A DNA stretch of 47,338 bases from CAZEAC01 sp964510065 (lineage in GTDB: Bacteria > Bdellovibrionota_C > UBA2361 > CAIXSY01), in contig CAZEAC010000032.1 of assembly GCA_964510065.1 (NCBI GenBank), positions 1-47,338 on the forward strand. Reading direction: 5' to 3'. The translations under genes were made by a program, and so were the position numbers. The number at the start of each line of letters is the position of its first letter. The first letter of the stretch is position 1. The notes under the pieces were generated by a model. The model was not told the origin of the DNA. It ran no database searches and was given only the letters and a program-made list of their open reading frames with translations. Below are positions 1 to 7,944 of the stretch, piece after piece.

Positions 1-127
1 TAGTGGCCTGGCGAGAAACTAGCCAAGGAAATTTATAGGAAGTAGAGTGAAGTCTTCAAAATGTGCTTTAAAACATTCTCTGGAGCCCTCCAGGTGGCCG
101 GATGCCACCTGGAGGTTGGGTGATTTC

Positions 128-412
128 CTATTTGTTCGAATGACCGCTGCCTCCCTCGAAGAAGAAGAGTTCCCCTTCTCCTTCTTTCGGTTGCCAATGT
201 CCGCTACCGACGTTGGGAATGCCCAACGAATCTTCGCCCGGCAGCGCGGATGGCAGCATTCGCTCGAAGATATCCTTCGCAGCGAGAGCCCCATCGATCG
301 GCTCAGGGCTCTTTGCGAGCGCCCGCGATCCAGGTCCAAATGTGTGACAGCCTAATGCCGTCACAATCAGCGCATACGCTCCAAACGTACGCAATTTTAT
401 CTGGCTTTTCAT
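128..412 (-). CDS. Possible small exported protein
   Basis: An open frame of about 94 codons. The N-terminus looks like a signal peptide: MKSQIK, then a hydrophobic run (AYALIVTALGC), then an AxA-like site (RALAK) about 35 residues in. The mature part is Gly/Glu-rich with an EGEGELFFFEGG stretch, and no family is recognised. An upstream in-frame ATG at 427 would add five residues. I prefer 412 because it places the charged n-region directly before the hydrophobic core. No convincing Shine-Dalgarno sequence is seen, and other frames across this stretch are also open, so this may not be a real gene. Confidence 0.35.
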   Translation of the reverse strand: MKSQIKLRTFGAYALIVTALGCHTFGPGSRALAKSPEPIDGALAAKDIFERMLPSALPGEDSLGIPNVGSGHWQPKEGEGELFFFEGGSGHSNK

Positions 413-427
413 AGGACATTGCCCCAT

Positions 428-895
428 ACGCTCGCGGAATCTTCTCGCGCGCGCCTCTACAATATTGAACGCAGTCGATTACAAAGAGCCACAGGGCCAG
501 CTCATGTAACGTCGTGACTTGACACGATATACTGCGCGGATACTCGGCGAAGCATCCAATACAGTGCTCGGTGCAAAAGCCATGTAGTGGACACTTCCCC
601 AGCCTGACGCGCGCAGGATTTTAAACCTAGAGTAAACTTCACTCCCCATATTGATGATCGCGAGGGCGATCGTTTTCAAAGACTCGCTACGCTAATTCGC
701 TTTGAAAACATCGCGAACAGCTTAGCAGCGTTCAGATAAGTAAATTATAGGCCAGATCAACTGCTAGTAAAGAAGCAACTTCTCAAGTAGTTTCGGCAGA
801 TTGCGGGACCTAAACTTTGAAATTTACTTCAGAGCTAAAATTTCGGAAGGCCAATACCAAAAAATTCTATCTGAGGCAGATCCGCTCCGCTCACT
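428..895. other. Gene-free stretch with one hairpin
   Basis: No credible coding sequence is seen here. The only structure found is an imperfect inverted repeat: GCGATCGTTTTCAAAG at 666-681 and CTTTGAAAACATCGC at 700-714. It has one bulged base and an 18-base loop. No T-run follows, so it is not a typical intrinsic terminator. It lies downstream of the fusion gene that ends at 896 on the minus strand. Confidence 0.4.
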
Positions 896-3800
896 CTATT
901 GCAACACCAAAGTTGCAGCTGCGAACGTAAAGCCACCACCAAAAGCGCAGGTTACAACCTTGCCGCGCTTTCCTTGCTCAAGCATCTCGGCTAGTGCAAT
1001 CGGAATACTTGATGAAGAGGTATTTCCGTAACTTGCGATATTATTTATCACCCGATCGACAGTAATGCCGGAGCGCTCCTGAACCGCAGAGATTATACGG
1101 CCATTCGCCTGGTGTGGCACAACCCACTGAATATCGCCGAAATCCCAGCCCGACTCGGCGCAGGCTTGCACCATCATCGCGTTAATCTGGCGCACCGCGA
1201 CGGGAAATACTTTTACCCCCTGCATCTCCACCGGCGAGCAACGCCCATCAGATATTCTCCCGACCGTCAAAATACTTCCATCCTCACCACGAGCTGAAAG
1301 CACCGGACGGTGGAGCAACGCTCGCGCTCCTTCCAAGCGCGCGGGGCCGCTCACGATTGTCGCGGTCGCGGCATCACCAAAGACAAAAGCAGTTTCAAAA
1401 TCTTCTCGTCGCACAAAATGCGACATCGCTTCGGTCGTGACAACAAGAATTCGAGAATGCGGGCGCTGCTGACATGAATCGTAAGCAGCCTGAAGAGCAT
1501 ACAGCCACCCGGAACAGGCAGCCAGAATATCACTCGCAGGCATGTCCTTGGTCGGACCATCTTTACTCAACTCATAGTGTAATAAACAGGCCATGCTTGG
1601 ACTAATACTTTGTGGCGTGCTTGTGCTTACATAGATCGCATCAACATCTGCGAGTGTCATCTTTTCCGCGAGAAGCGCCTTACGCGCCACCGCTGCTGCC
1701 ATACTTAGAGCACTTTCGCGCTCATTACAGTAAAATCGGCTGGTAATGCCAGTTCGCTGAATAATGTCCTGGGAAGTTCCTCCCGGGAACATCCGCAAAA
1801 GCTCTTCATTTTCTACTTTGGTACTTCCTGTGACGAAATGAAAACCACTGAGCCCAACGACATTTGGCAAAGACTGCGCAAGGGCGCGTTCTGAACTTGG
1901 ACGGGCAGATGATTTCTTGACGCTTGGCACCCAGCGCTGGATAACCGGCTTCGCCTCGCGCGGAATTCGTCGCGAAGTCTTTGGGGTGTTATCATTCAAA
2001 ATTCGCGCAAGCGGTTCGCCGACTTTCACCACGCTTCCTATTTTCGCGAGATCACGAATCACGCCGCCGGCTGGCGCGCGCATATCAAAACTCGCCTTTT
2101 CAGCTTCGCATTCCGCGATTAAGTCTCCAGCTTCAATACGTTGCCCCTCTTTGACTTTCCATTCGGTGACCGTTACTTGCTGATCGGCAGGGCTAGAACC
2201 AATCGCCTCAAGCGGAATCGACCCATCAAGATCTACTGATTTTGATTCCCAAATAATATTGAGCTTCAAGAGCTCTGCGCAGCTTTCCAGTATTCGCCGA
2301 AGGCTCGGAAGAACCTCAAGCTGATTTGCATAATTACAGGGAATATAAGTATCAGGCCTCGTCACGCGCCGCATCTTAATAGGTACATCAACTTTCTCGC
2401 TCACCACCGCGAGCACTTCGGCACCAAACCCGCAACTTAAATTATCTTCATGCACGACCACCAGGTTACGCGTGCGCTCGACCGAACGACAGACAAGCTG
2501 CCTATTCCAAGGGGAGAGCGAGCAAAGGTCGATGACGTCACAGCCAACACCGGCCATCTGCAACTCTCGCGCCGCCTGCTGACACAGCGCGACCGTACTT
2601 CCCCAGCTGACCAGAGTAATATCATCACCATGACTCACGACTCGCGCGAATCCCGGCTTTTCCAGGTGATTTGCCACATCTGAGGAGGTAGTGCGCGACT
2701 GATCGTTGAGGAAAACTTTGGGATATAAAAAGAGCGTGGGTCGCCCCGATTCGAATGCGCAATTCAACATCGCCGCGGCGTCGCCAGCGTTCGAGGGCAT
2801 GTACACATCAACTCCAGGGACATGCGCAATCGTCGCTTCGAAACTCTGCGCATGGAACGGGCCAAGACCGGGGCGATAGCCACCACAGGGCGCCATCACT
2901 ATCACCGGAGATTTCCAGCTGCCATTAGTACGCCAGTAAATCGATCCAAGTTCACTTGCAATCTGGTTGAACGCAATCGGCAGAAAATCAGCGAACTGCA
3001 CAAATGCTACCGGCTTTCCGCCAGCCAGTGCACGGCCGATGCAACTTCCAACGATAGTTGACTCTGCAAGCGCTGAATTTTGCACTCGACCTGGGAATGC
3101 ATTTGAAAGCCCGCGGGTAATCCCGAACACATCGCCCTTTGGATCTTCGATATCTTCGCCAAAAAGCGACACCGCGGGATCACTCGCAAGGCGAGTACGA
3201 AGCACCTCACGAATTGCTTCAATCATGGTGAGGCGCGGTGAACTTTCATTTCCAGTGTACGCTGGCAACGATACCAACGACGACGGAAGCGGAGCGCGAG
3301 CATCAAGATTTGCAATCGGCTCTGCCGCTGAAAGCGCACGCTGCGCAGCAGCACGCACGCTCTCGTTTATTTCGCGTTTCATCGCATCAATCTCGGAAAT
3401 TAAAACACCCGAGTCGACTAATTGTGCGGTGAGTCGAGATATCGGATCGGACTCCCGCTTCACTCGAGAAATCTCCTCCGCTTCGCGATAAACCCGTTCG
3501 TCATCGGCATTAGTGTGATGAGTCAGCCGATCGAACTCAAAGACCACGATCGCTGGGCGTCTGTCTTTTCGCATCGCGTGAACTATTACACCCAGGCGCG
3601 CTCCCGCGCTCAACACATCTTCACCGGATATTCTCTCGATATCGATGCCATAAAACTTTTCGGCCGGTCCGTCCGGCAGATCGAAAAATGTACGGCCGTC
3701 TGTCTTCGTGGAAATCGCGAAACTGTTGTCCTCGATGCAGAAGAGCACAGGAAGCTCACTCCGCACGGCTTCGGCTACCGCCTCTAAGAACTCTCCCTGC

Positions 3801-4300
3801 TGACTTGTGCCATCCCCAACCGCGCACAAAACGATTGGATGGCTTGGACGCTCTTTGATTTGTTGCGCCACTCCAACCGCCTGTAACGCATTGTTTCCTA
3901 CCGGACCGACAAGACTTAGAATATTCAAATGTCGCGCGCTAAGGTGAGCACTCATCTGGCGCCCCGCCGAGTGCGAAGCACCATTACAAAGGAGACTATG
4001 AAAGAACTGCTCGGGTGGAATTCCGCGCGCGAGCATCAATGCCTTGTCGCGGTAGTGTAGATGCAACCAATCATCGGCAATCAAGTGGGGATGAAGTGCG
4101 ACGATTCCCTCGTGTCCAGCGGCGCCAACGTGAAAAAACGCTTCGCCACGGTTGACGAGCTCCATCTCAACTTCGTCGACCACTCGAGACGTGATCATGG
4201 TACGCAGGAGCGCCAAAGCTCCCTTCACTATTTCGCTCTTTCGACGCCGTTCGTGGGATGGCTCCGAAAACTCGTTTCTTATTTCAGGCGTTGACTCCAT
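896..4300 (-). CDS. Four-module fusion: 2-oxoacid dehydrogenase E1-alpha / E1-beta / lipoyl domain / FabH-like KAS III
   Basis: A single 1134-residue protein. Residues about 25-330 are a branched-chain-type E1-alpha, with the ThDP motif GDG (162-164) running to DN (191-192), GRQMSAH, and HTNADD. Residues about 355-680 are E1-beta (LFGEDIEDPKGDVFG). Residues about 705-770 are a lipoyl domain with the modifiable lysine K735 in EAEKAS. After a basic Ser/Pro linker (about 770-812), residues about 813-1134 are a KAS III with a complete Cys-His-Asn triad: C929 (AACSG), H1063 (PHQANGR) and N1093 (YGNTSSSS). No E2 acyltransferase motif (HHxxxDG) and no E3 is present here or elsewhere in the window. 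Known chemistry: E1 decarboxylates a 2-oxoacid and acylates lipoate; KAS III condenses an acyl group with malonyl-ACP. Inference: the acyl group passes from lipoate to the KAS III cysteine, making a beta-ketoacyl starter from a 2-oxoacid. The gene stands alone. The ATG at 4300 precedes the conserved E1-alpha start and has no clear SD. Confidence 0.9.
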   Translation of the reverse strand: MESTPEIRNEFSEPSHERRRKSEIVKGALALLRTMITSRVVDEVEMELVNRGEAFFHVGAAGHEGIVALHPHLIADDWLHLHYRDKALMLARGIPPEQFFHSLLCNGASHSAGRQMSAHLSARHLNILSLVGPVGNNALQAVGVAQQIKERPSHPIVLCAVGDGTSQQGEFLEAVAEAVRSELPVLFCIEDNSFAISTKTDGRTFFDLPDGPAEKFYGIDIERISGEDVLSAGARLGVIVHAMRKDRRPAIVVFEFDRLTHHTNADDERVYREAEEISRVKRESDPISRLTAQLVDSGVLISEIDAMKREINESVRAAAQRALSAAEPIANLDARAPLPSSLVSLPAYTGNESSPRLTMIEAIREVLRTRLASDPAVSLFGEDIEDPKGDVFGITRGLSNAFPGRVQNSALAESTIVGSCIGRALAGGKPVAFVQFADFLPIAFNQIASELGSIYWRTNGSWKSPVIVMAPCGGYRPGLGPFHAQSFEATIAHVPGVDVYMPSNAGDAAAMLNCAFESGRPTLFLYPKVFLNDQSRTTSSDVANHLEKPGFARVVSHGDDITLVSWGSTVALCQQAARELQMAGVGCDVIDLCSLSPWNRQLVCRSVERTRNLVVVHEDNLSCGFGAEVLAVVSEKVDVPIKMRRVTRPDTYIPCNYANQLEVLPSLRRILESCAELLKLNIIWESKSVDLDGSIPLEAIGSSPADQQVTVTEWKVKEGQRIEAGDLIAECEAEKASFDMRAPAGGVIRDLAKIGSVVKVGEPLARILNDNTPKTSRRIPREAKPVIQRWVPSVKKSSARPSSERALAQSLPNVVGLSGFHFVTGSTKVENEELLRMFPGGTSQDIIQRTGITSRFYCNERESALSMAAAVARKALLAEKMTLADVDAIYVSTSTPQSISPSMACLLHYELSKDGPTKDMPASDILAACSGWLYALQAAYDSCQQRPHSRILVVTTEAMSHFVRREDFETAFVFGDAATATIVSGPARLEGARALLHRPVLSARGEDGSILTVGRISDGRCSPVEMQGVKVFPVAVRQINAMMVQACAESGWDFGDIQWVVPHQANGRIISAVQERSGITVDRVINNIASYGNTSSSSIPIALAEMLEQGKRGKVVTCAFGGGFTFAAATLVLQ

Positions 4301-4319
4301 GAAGATTCGTATTGGCCAA

Positions 4320-4351
4320 GTTCACTAAGATCGGTCATCACTATAGTGAAC
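4320..4351. promoter_or_regulatory. Palindromic candidate operator upstream of the fusion gene
   Basis: GTTCACTA (4320-4327) and TAGTGAAC (4344-4351) form a perfect 8-bp inverted repeat, with a nested 10-bp palindrome CACTATAGTG at 4339-4348. It lies 20-51 bases upstream of the start of the minus-strand fusion gene. The position fits a repressor or activator site. No matching regulator gene is recognised in the window. Confidence 0.35.
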
Positions 4352-4697
4352 GCCAACTAAAACGCAGCATACACTGGCACAAAAAATTTGGGAAAACCTC
4401 TAGGAATACCCCTCCAGGAATTCCTGAGAGATAGCTAATGCCAGAGTATTTGCTTTTAAACTGAGGGAAGAAGTTCCGGCTCTCTACAACTCTGCGAGCT
4501 TTGGGCTTGTAACAACACGTTAAGCGCTGAAATCGCCGGGTTTCACAGAGTTAGACGGAAATCGCCCTTATGAGCAAATATGTTCCTAAGGGTAATAGCT
4601 CGGGTTCGACAAGTCAATATAGGCGACCTGGCGAAGGCGATAAGTATCCAGTTTCACGCCATAAATGCGCTAGTTTCTGCTCGCATGGCAGATCTAC
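4352..4697. other. Intergenic stretch, one further palindrome
   Basis: No credible gene is seen. A perfect 12-bp palindrome CAGGAATTCCTG lies at 4415-4426, again upstream of the fusion gene on the minus strand. Nothing else is recognised before the end of the next minus-strand gene at 4698. Confidence 0.4.
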
Positions 4698-5534
4698 TTA
4701 GCTCGAAGACTCATTAGGTGGATCGATCCCCGCGCCATTCCGCGCCCAGCCTGATACCAACCGCATGTAACGGATCCGATCGGAGTAACCCGAAAATACC
4801 GCAGTCCGGTAAATATCGACTCTCACCTGATCGGGCGAGCGAAAAAGCTGCGACAACGCTGCCAAGGGAGCCCCAGCTGTCATGGGTGTCCATACGCCCC
4901 GAGGCACTGTCGGCTCCGCTCGATATACATTGCTAAACTGCCAAAGTGGAGTTCTTTCGATAAGCTCATGCAAGTTCAGGGCTACCTGTTCTAGGACTTC
5001 ACGGCACTCCGATGTAAGAACGAACCCGGCACGCCTCGACTCAAAACTGCGAATAGCAACTTGGTAGTTACTCGCAGGAAGTCCAATATTCGAGGCAAAA
5101 AAGGACAGCATTTCAATTGCTGCGGACGCTCCTGCGCTAAGCGCGAGCTCAATCCCGTCCCGAACAAGCAATGAAGCAGAAACATCCAATGCCGCGCAGC
5201 GACGGCCCCAGCTAGCTTTTAAACCACGCTTAAGAATTGCAATTATAGATTGCTGCTGATCCGCCGAAAACCGGGGAAAACGCTCTACAAGTGCCTCGTC
5301 AGCCGCATAACGCGAGACCGCGCGCTCCGCTTCAATAGTCGGTGGCGAATAAGCGAGCGCTGCCAGCTGCCGCACCAGCTTATTCGGCACACTCTCACCT
5401 CTTGAAAAGGCGGCATCGAGCACCGAAACAAGTTCAGTGACCAACTCGCGAAGTTTAAATTCATCTCTAGGCCGTCCTAATTGTAAAGCTGCGCTAGCTA
5501 TTTGAGACTTAATCGCCTGACTAATTGACTGCAT
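4698..5534 (-). CDS. Protein of unknown function
   Basis: A 278-residue protein with no recognised family. It has no signal peptide or membrane segment and reads as mainly alpha-helical and Ala/Leu/Arg-rich, so it is probably cytosolic. The ATG at 5534 (MQSISQAIKSQ) is chosen over an in-frame TTG three codons upstream; neither has a strong SD. It is divergent from the tgpA-like gene and about 400 bases from the fusion gene, so a shared operon with either is not obvious. The even codon texture and full-length frame make it credible as a gene. Confidence 0.6.
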   Translation of the reverse strand: MQSISQAIKSQIASAALQLGRPRDEFKLRELVTELVSVLDAAFSRGESVPNKLVRQLAALAYSPPTIEAERAVSRYAADEALVERFPRFSADQQQSIIAILKRGLKASWGRRCAALDVSASLLVRDGIELALSAGASAAIEMLSFFASNIGLPASNYQVAIRSFESRRAGFVLTSECREVLEQVALNLHELIERTPLWQFSNVYRAEPTVPRGVWTPMTAGAPLAALSQLFRSPDQVRVDIYRTAVFSGYSDRIRYMRLVSGWARNGAGIDPPNESSS

Positions 5535-5662
5535 ATCGTACAATCAAGAGTCTCTCAGAGCGCTTAAGACTAATCAAATGTACCTACTTTTTAAGTGTGG
5601 ACTACCCGTGAGCCAGCACATGCAGGTTCAGGGTAATACCCGCATTATTATAAGCAGTTACC

Positions 5663-5692
5663 TTGTGTGCCAGCTATGCTCCCGGATATACT
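5663..5692 (+). promoter_or_regulatory. Candidate sigma-70-type promoter for the tgpA-like operon
   Basis: TTGTGT at 5663-5668 and TATACT at 5687-5692 are separated by 18 bases, about 50 bases upstream of the ATG at 5743. This placement supports the shorter start chosen for the tgpA-like gene, because an ATG at 5578 would lie upstream of the promoter. Confidence 0.3.
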
Positions 5693-5742
5693 ATCTTAAT
5701 AGTCTACACTCTGTGACACTCGCTTCACCTAAGTTGATCTCG

Positions 5743-7944
5743 ATGATGCCAAACACCAAAACCATGTCTCCTTCGGTGAGACTTCGATTTTGGATGGTCA
5801 TAGCGCTTCGTTGCGTTTTTTTCTCGATACTACTTCTCTCCGGCAACGAGATTTTGCCCTTCGGTACTTCGCCCTGGGCGCTCACTGTTGCTTCGAGTTT
5901 CGGTGTGCTTGCTGGATCGATGCTTGCAGTAAGCGCGTTAACTACAATCGGAGTCGCACTGCTCGGGTTGGTTGGCTACCTCGCGTACCATCTGTTTTGG
6001 ACAGTGCTCTACCTTCTCCTGCCCTCCGCCGAGGGTCAAGAATTCATTCCATTTGTTTCACAGCTTCACGTTAATTTCTTCGCGCTCGTTTTCTGCGCGG
6101 CCTGCGCAATGACCTGGGCATTCTGGCGCTACCGCCACACGGTCAGCGCAGAAGCGGTGCTCCTCGCGTTGGCCTGTGTCAGACTTCTCGCGGCACATCG
6201 CAACTACCGCTTCGATATGCCGCAGTTTGTAAACTCCCTGGCCTGGAACTTTCGGCTTGAACCACTGACGATGTTAATTCTTATAGGCATCGGCGTCTTG
6301 CTATTTGTCGGGTCGTATCTCTACTTTGCCTCGCTTCCCGGCCGGCCAATTTTCACGCGTGGAGTCTCTACTCCGGAAGTGAGCTGGGCTCCGCCAAACA
6401 TAGCGCAAATACTCATATTTGCTGCGGCGATCGTACTGCTCGCATTGGCGATCTCTCGAGAACTATATTTTTATTATAACCGCAATGCCGAAAGCCGTAC
6501 CACTAACGGCGTCGGACAGGAAAGCGGCGAGAGCCTCTCGCCACTCGGCTTTCATTCAGCACTCGGAAGCACAAGCCAGCCTGCTGCGGTGGTGCGGCTT
6601 GAGGGCGATTACCCTGAAAACCCATTCACCCCAATGCTGTATCTTCGTGAAGCCGCGCTTTCGGTGTTTAACGGGAAAGAACTTGTCATCGGACCTCGTT
6701 ACCTGGATAGCGACGTCAATGCCACACACCCTGACGAAAATTATACAGGGAAGGAAGATCCTGAACTTTTGGCTCGCGCGCCGCTGGTGCAGTCGGTATT
6801 TCTTCTGGCCGAACATAAAACCGCCTTCGCCGTGGACTATCCGATCTCGATACGCCCGCTAAAAAACCCGAACCCACAGCGTTTCAAGTCGGCGTACAGA
6901 GCGTATTCAGTAGCTCCTAACTTTTCGCTTGACCAACTCCGCAGCGTCGAAACCGGCGATCCGCGATGGACCGAAGATGTAAAAAAAACCTACCTGCTTG
7001 CGCATAGTGATTCGCGTTACGCTGAGCTCGCAGCAGAAATTACAAAAGGTGTCTTTCTTCATGCCGAGCAGGCCTTTGCGATAACTCAGTACCTTTCAAA
7101 AACTGCAATTTACACCCTTACTCCGGGCCACGATGTCGGCGCTAACGAAGATCCGGTTGCGCCGTTTCTCTTCGGCGATCACCGCGGATACTGCGTGCAC
7201 TTCGCCCATGCGATTGTCTATATGCTTCGCTCATTGGGTATTCCATCGCGTATCGGCACCGGCTATCTCACGGACCTCAGCCAGTCACGCGATGGGCACG
7301 TACTGCTTCGCATGAGCGACCGGCACGCGTGGGCAGAGGTCTATTTCCGTGGCTACGGCTGGGTTCCCTTTGATGTGCAGCCCGAGCAGGTTGAGAGCCA
7401 CGCTGAAACCGATGTCGACATGAATCTGCTTGAGGAATTAATGTCGATGTTAGGACCTGGCGAAGAAGTAATTCCTCCTACAATTACAAACGACGAGGCC
7501 AATGTCACCCCGCAAGACGCTTCGGCAACGCCAATGCGTCTTCTGCTTGCGGGCGCAGTCTTGCTCTGTTTGTTACTATTTCTAAAGATATTTCTTCTCG
7601 TAAGCTGGCTAATTCCGGGGTCACCGGAAACTGTGTTGCGTCGTGGATACCGGGCCCTTTTGGCAATGCTCTCGGACATAGGATTTGAGCGCACCTTTGG
7701 CGAAACACGAAGCGAGTACCGTGCGCGACTGTCCCGAGATTACTCACTCGACACGCTGAGAAGCGGTGAGCTGATAGTGCGGTCGGTGTTCTCGTCAGGC
7801 GAAAATCGCGTCCCTGAAATGGAAACTCTTTTTTCGACGTTAGTAAATGATTTTGATGGTCTCAAAAAAATTCCTCGCTGGAAACGTTGGCTCGCAACAC
7901 TAAATCCATTCTCTTTACGCTTTTTATTCGGGATGGACCGATGA
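5743..7944 (+). CDS. TgpA-like membrane transglutaminase-fold protein
   Basis: About 733 residues with start ATG at 5743. The N-terminal quarter has several hydrophobic segments, including the FFSILLLSG and VLLALACVRLLAA regions. A periplasmic loop leads to a transglutaminase/protease-like domain with all three catalytic positions: Cys484 in RGYCVHFAHA, His528 in DRHAWAEV and Asp544 in PFDVQPEQ. One more hydrophobic segment (LLLAGAVLLCLLLFLKIFLL) follows, then a C-terminal cytoplasmic tail. TgpA-type proteins act at the envelope and usually sit beside MoxR and DUF58 genes. Here the neighbours are a TPR gene, overlapping by ATGA, and moxR; no DUF58 gene is present. An ATG at 5578 would add 55 atypical residues before the first membrane segment, so it is disfavoured. 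Confidence 0.88.
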   Translation: MMPNTKTMSPSVRLRFWMVIALRCVFFSILLLSGNEILPFGTSPWALTVASSFGVLAGSMLAVSALTTIGVALLGLVGYLAYHLFWTVLYLLLPSAEGQEFIPFVSQLHVNFFALVFCAACAMTWAFWRYRHTVSAEAVLLALACVRLLAAHRNYRFDMPQFVNSLAWNFRLEPLTMLILIGIGVLLFVGSYLYFASLPGRPIFTRGVSTPEVSWAPPNIAQILIFAAAIVLLALAISRELYFYYNRNAESRTTNGVGQESGESLSPLGFHSALGSTSQPAAVVRLEGDYPENPFTPMLYLREAALSVFNGKELVIGPRYLDSDVNATHPDENYTGKEDPELLARAPLVQSVFLLAEHKTAFAVDYPISIRPLKNPNPQRFKSAYRAYSVAPNFSLDQLRSVETGDPRWTEDVKKTYLLAHSDSRYAELAAEITKGVFLHAEQAFAITQYLSKTAIYTLTPGHDVGANEDPVAPFLFGDHRGYCVHFAHAIVYMLRSLGIPSRIGTGYLTDLSQSRDGHVLLRMSDRHAWAEVYFRGYGWVPFDVQPEQVESHAETDVDMNLLEELMSMLGPGEEVIPPTITNDEANVTPQDASATPMRLLLAGAVLLCLLLFLKIFLLVSWLIPGSPETVLRRGYRALLAMLSDIGFERTFGETRSEYRARLSRDYSLDTLRSGELIVRSVFSSGENRVPEMETLFSTLVNDFDGLKKIPRWKRWLATLNPFSLRFLFGMDR

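Noticed and set aside
479..679. A 66-codon minus-strand frame
   Set aside because: No RBS, no motif; composition is intergenic.
2967..3491. A 174-codon open frame on the + strand inside the fusion gene
   Set aside because: It overlaps strongly conserved E1 domains on the other strand and its product has no motif.
5578..5742. Earlier ATG for the tgpA-like gene
   Set aside because: It adds an atypical N-terminus and lies upstream of the candidate promoter.
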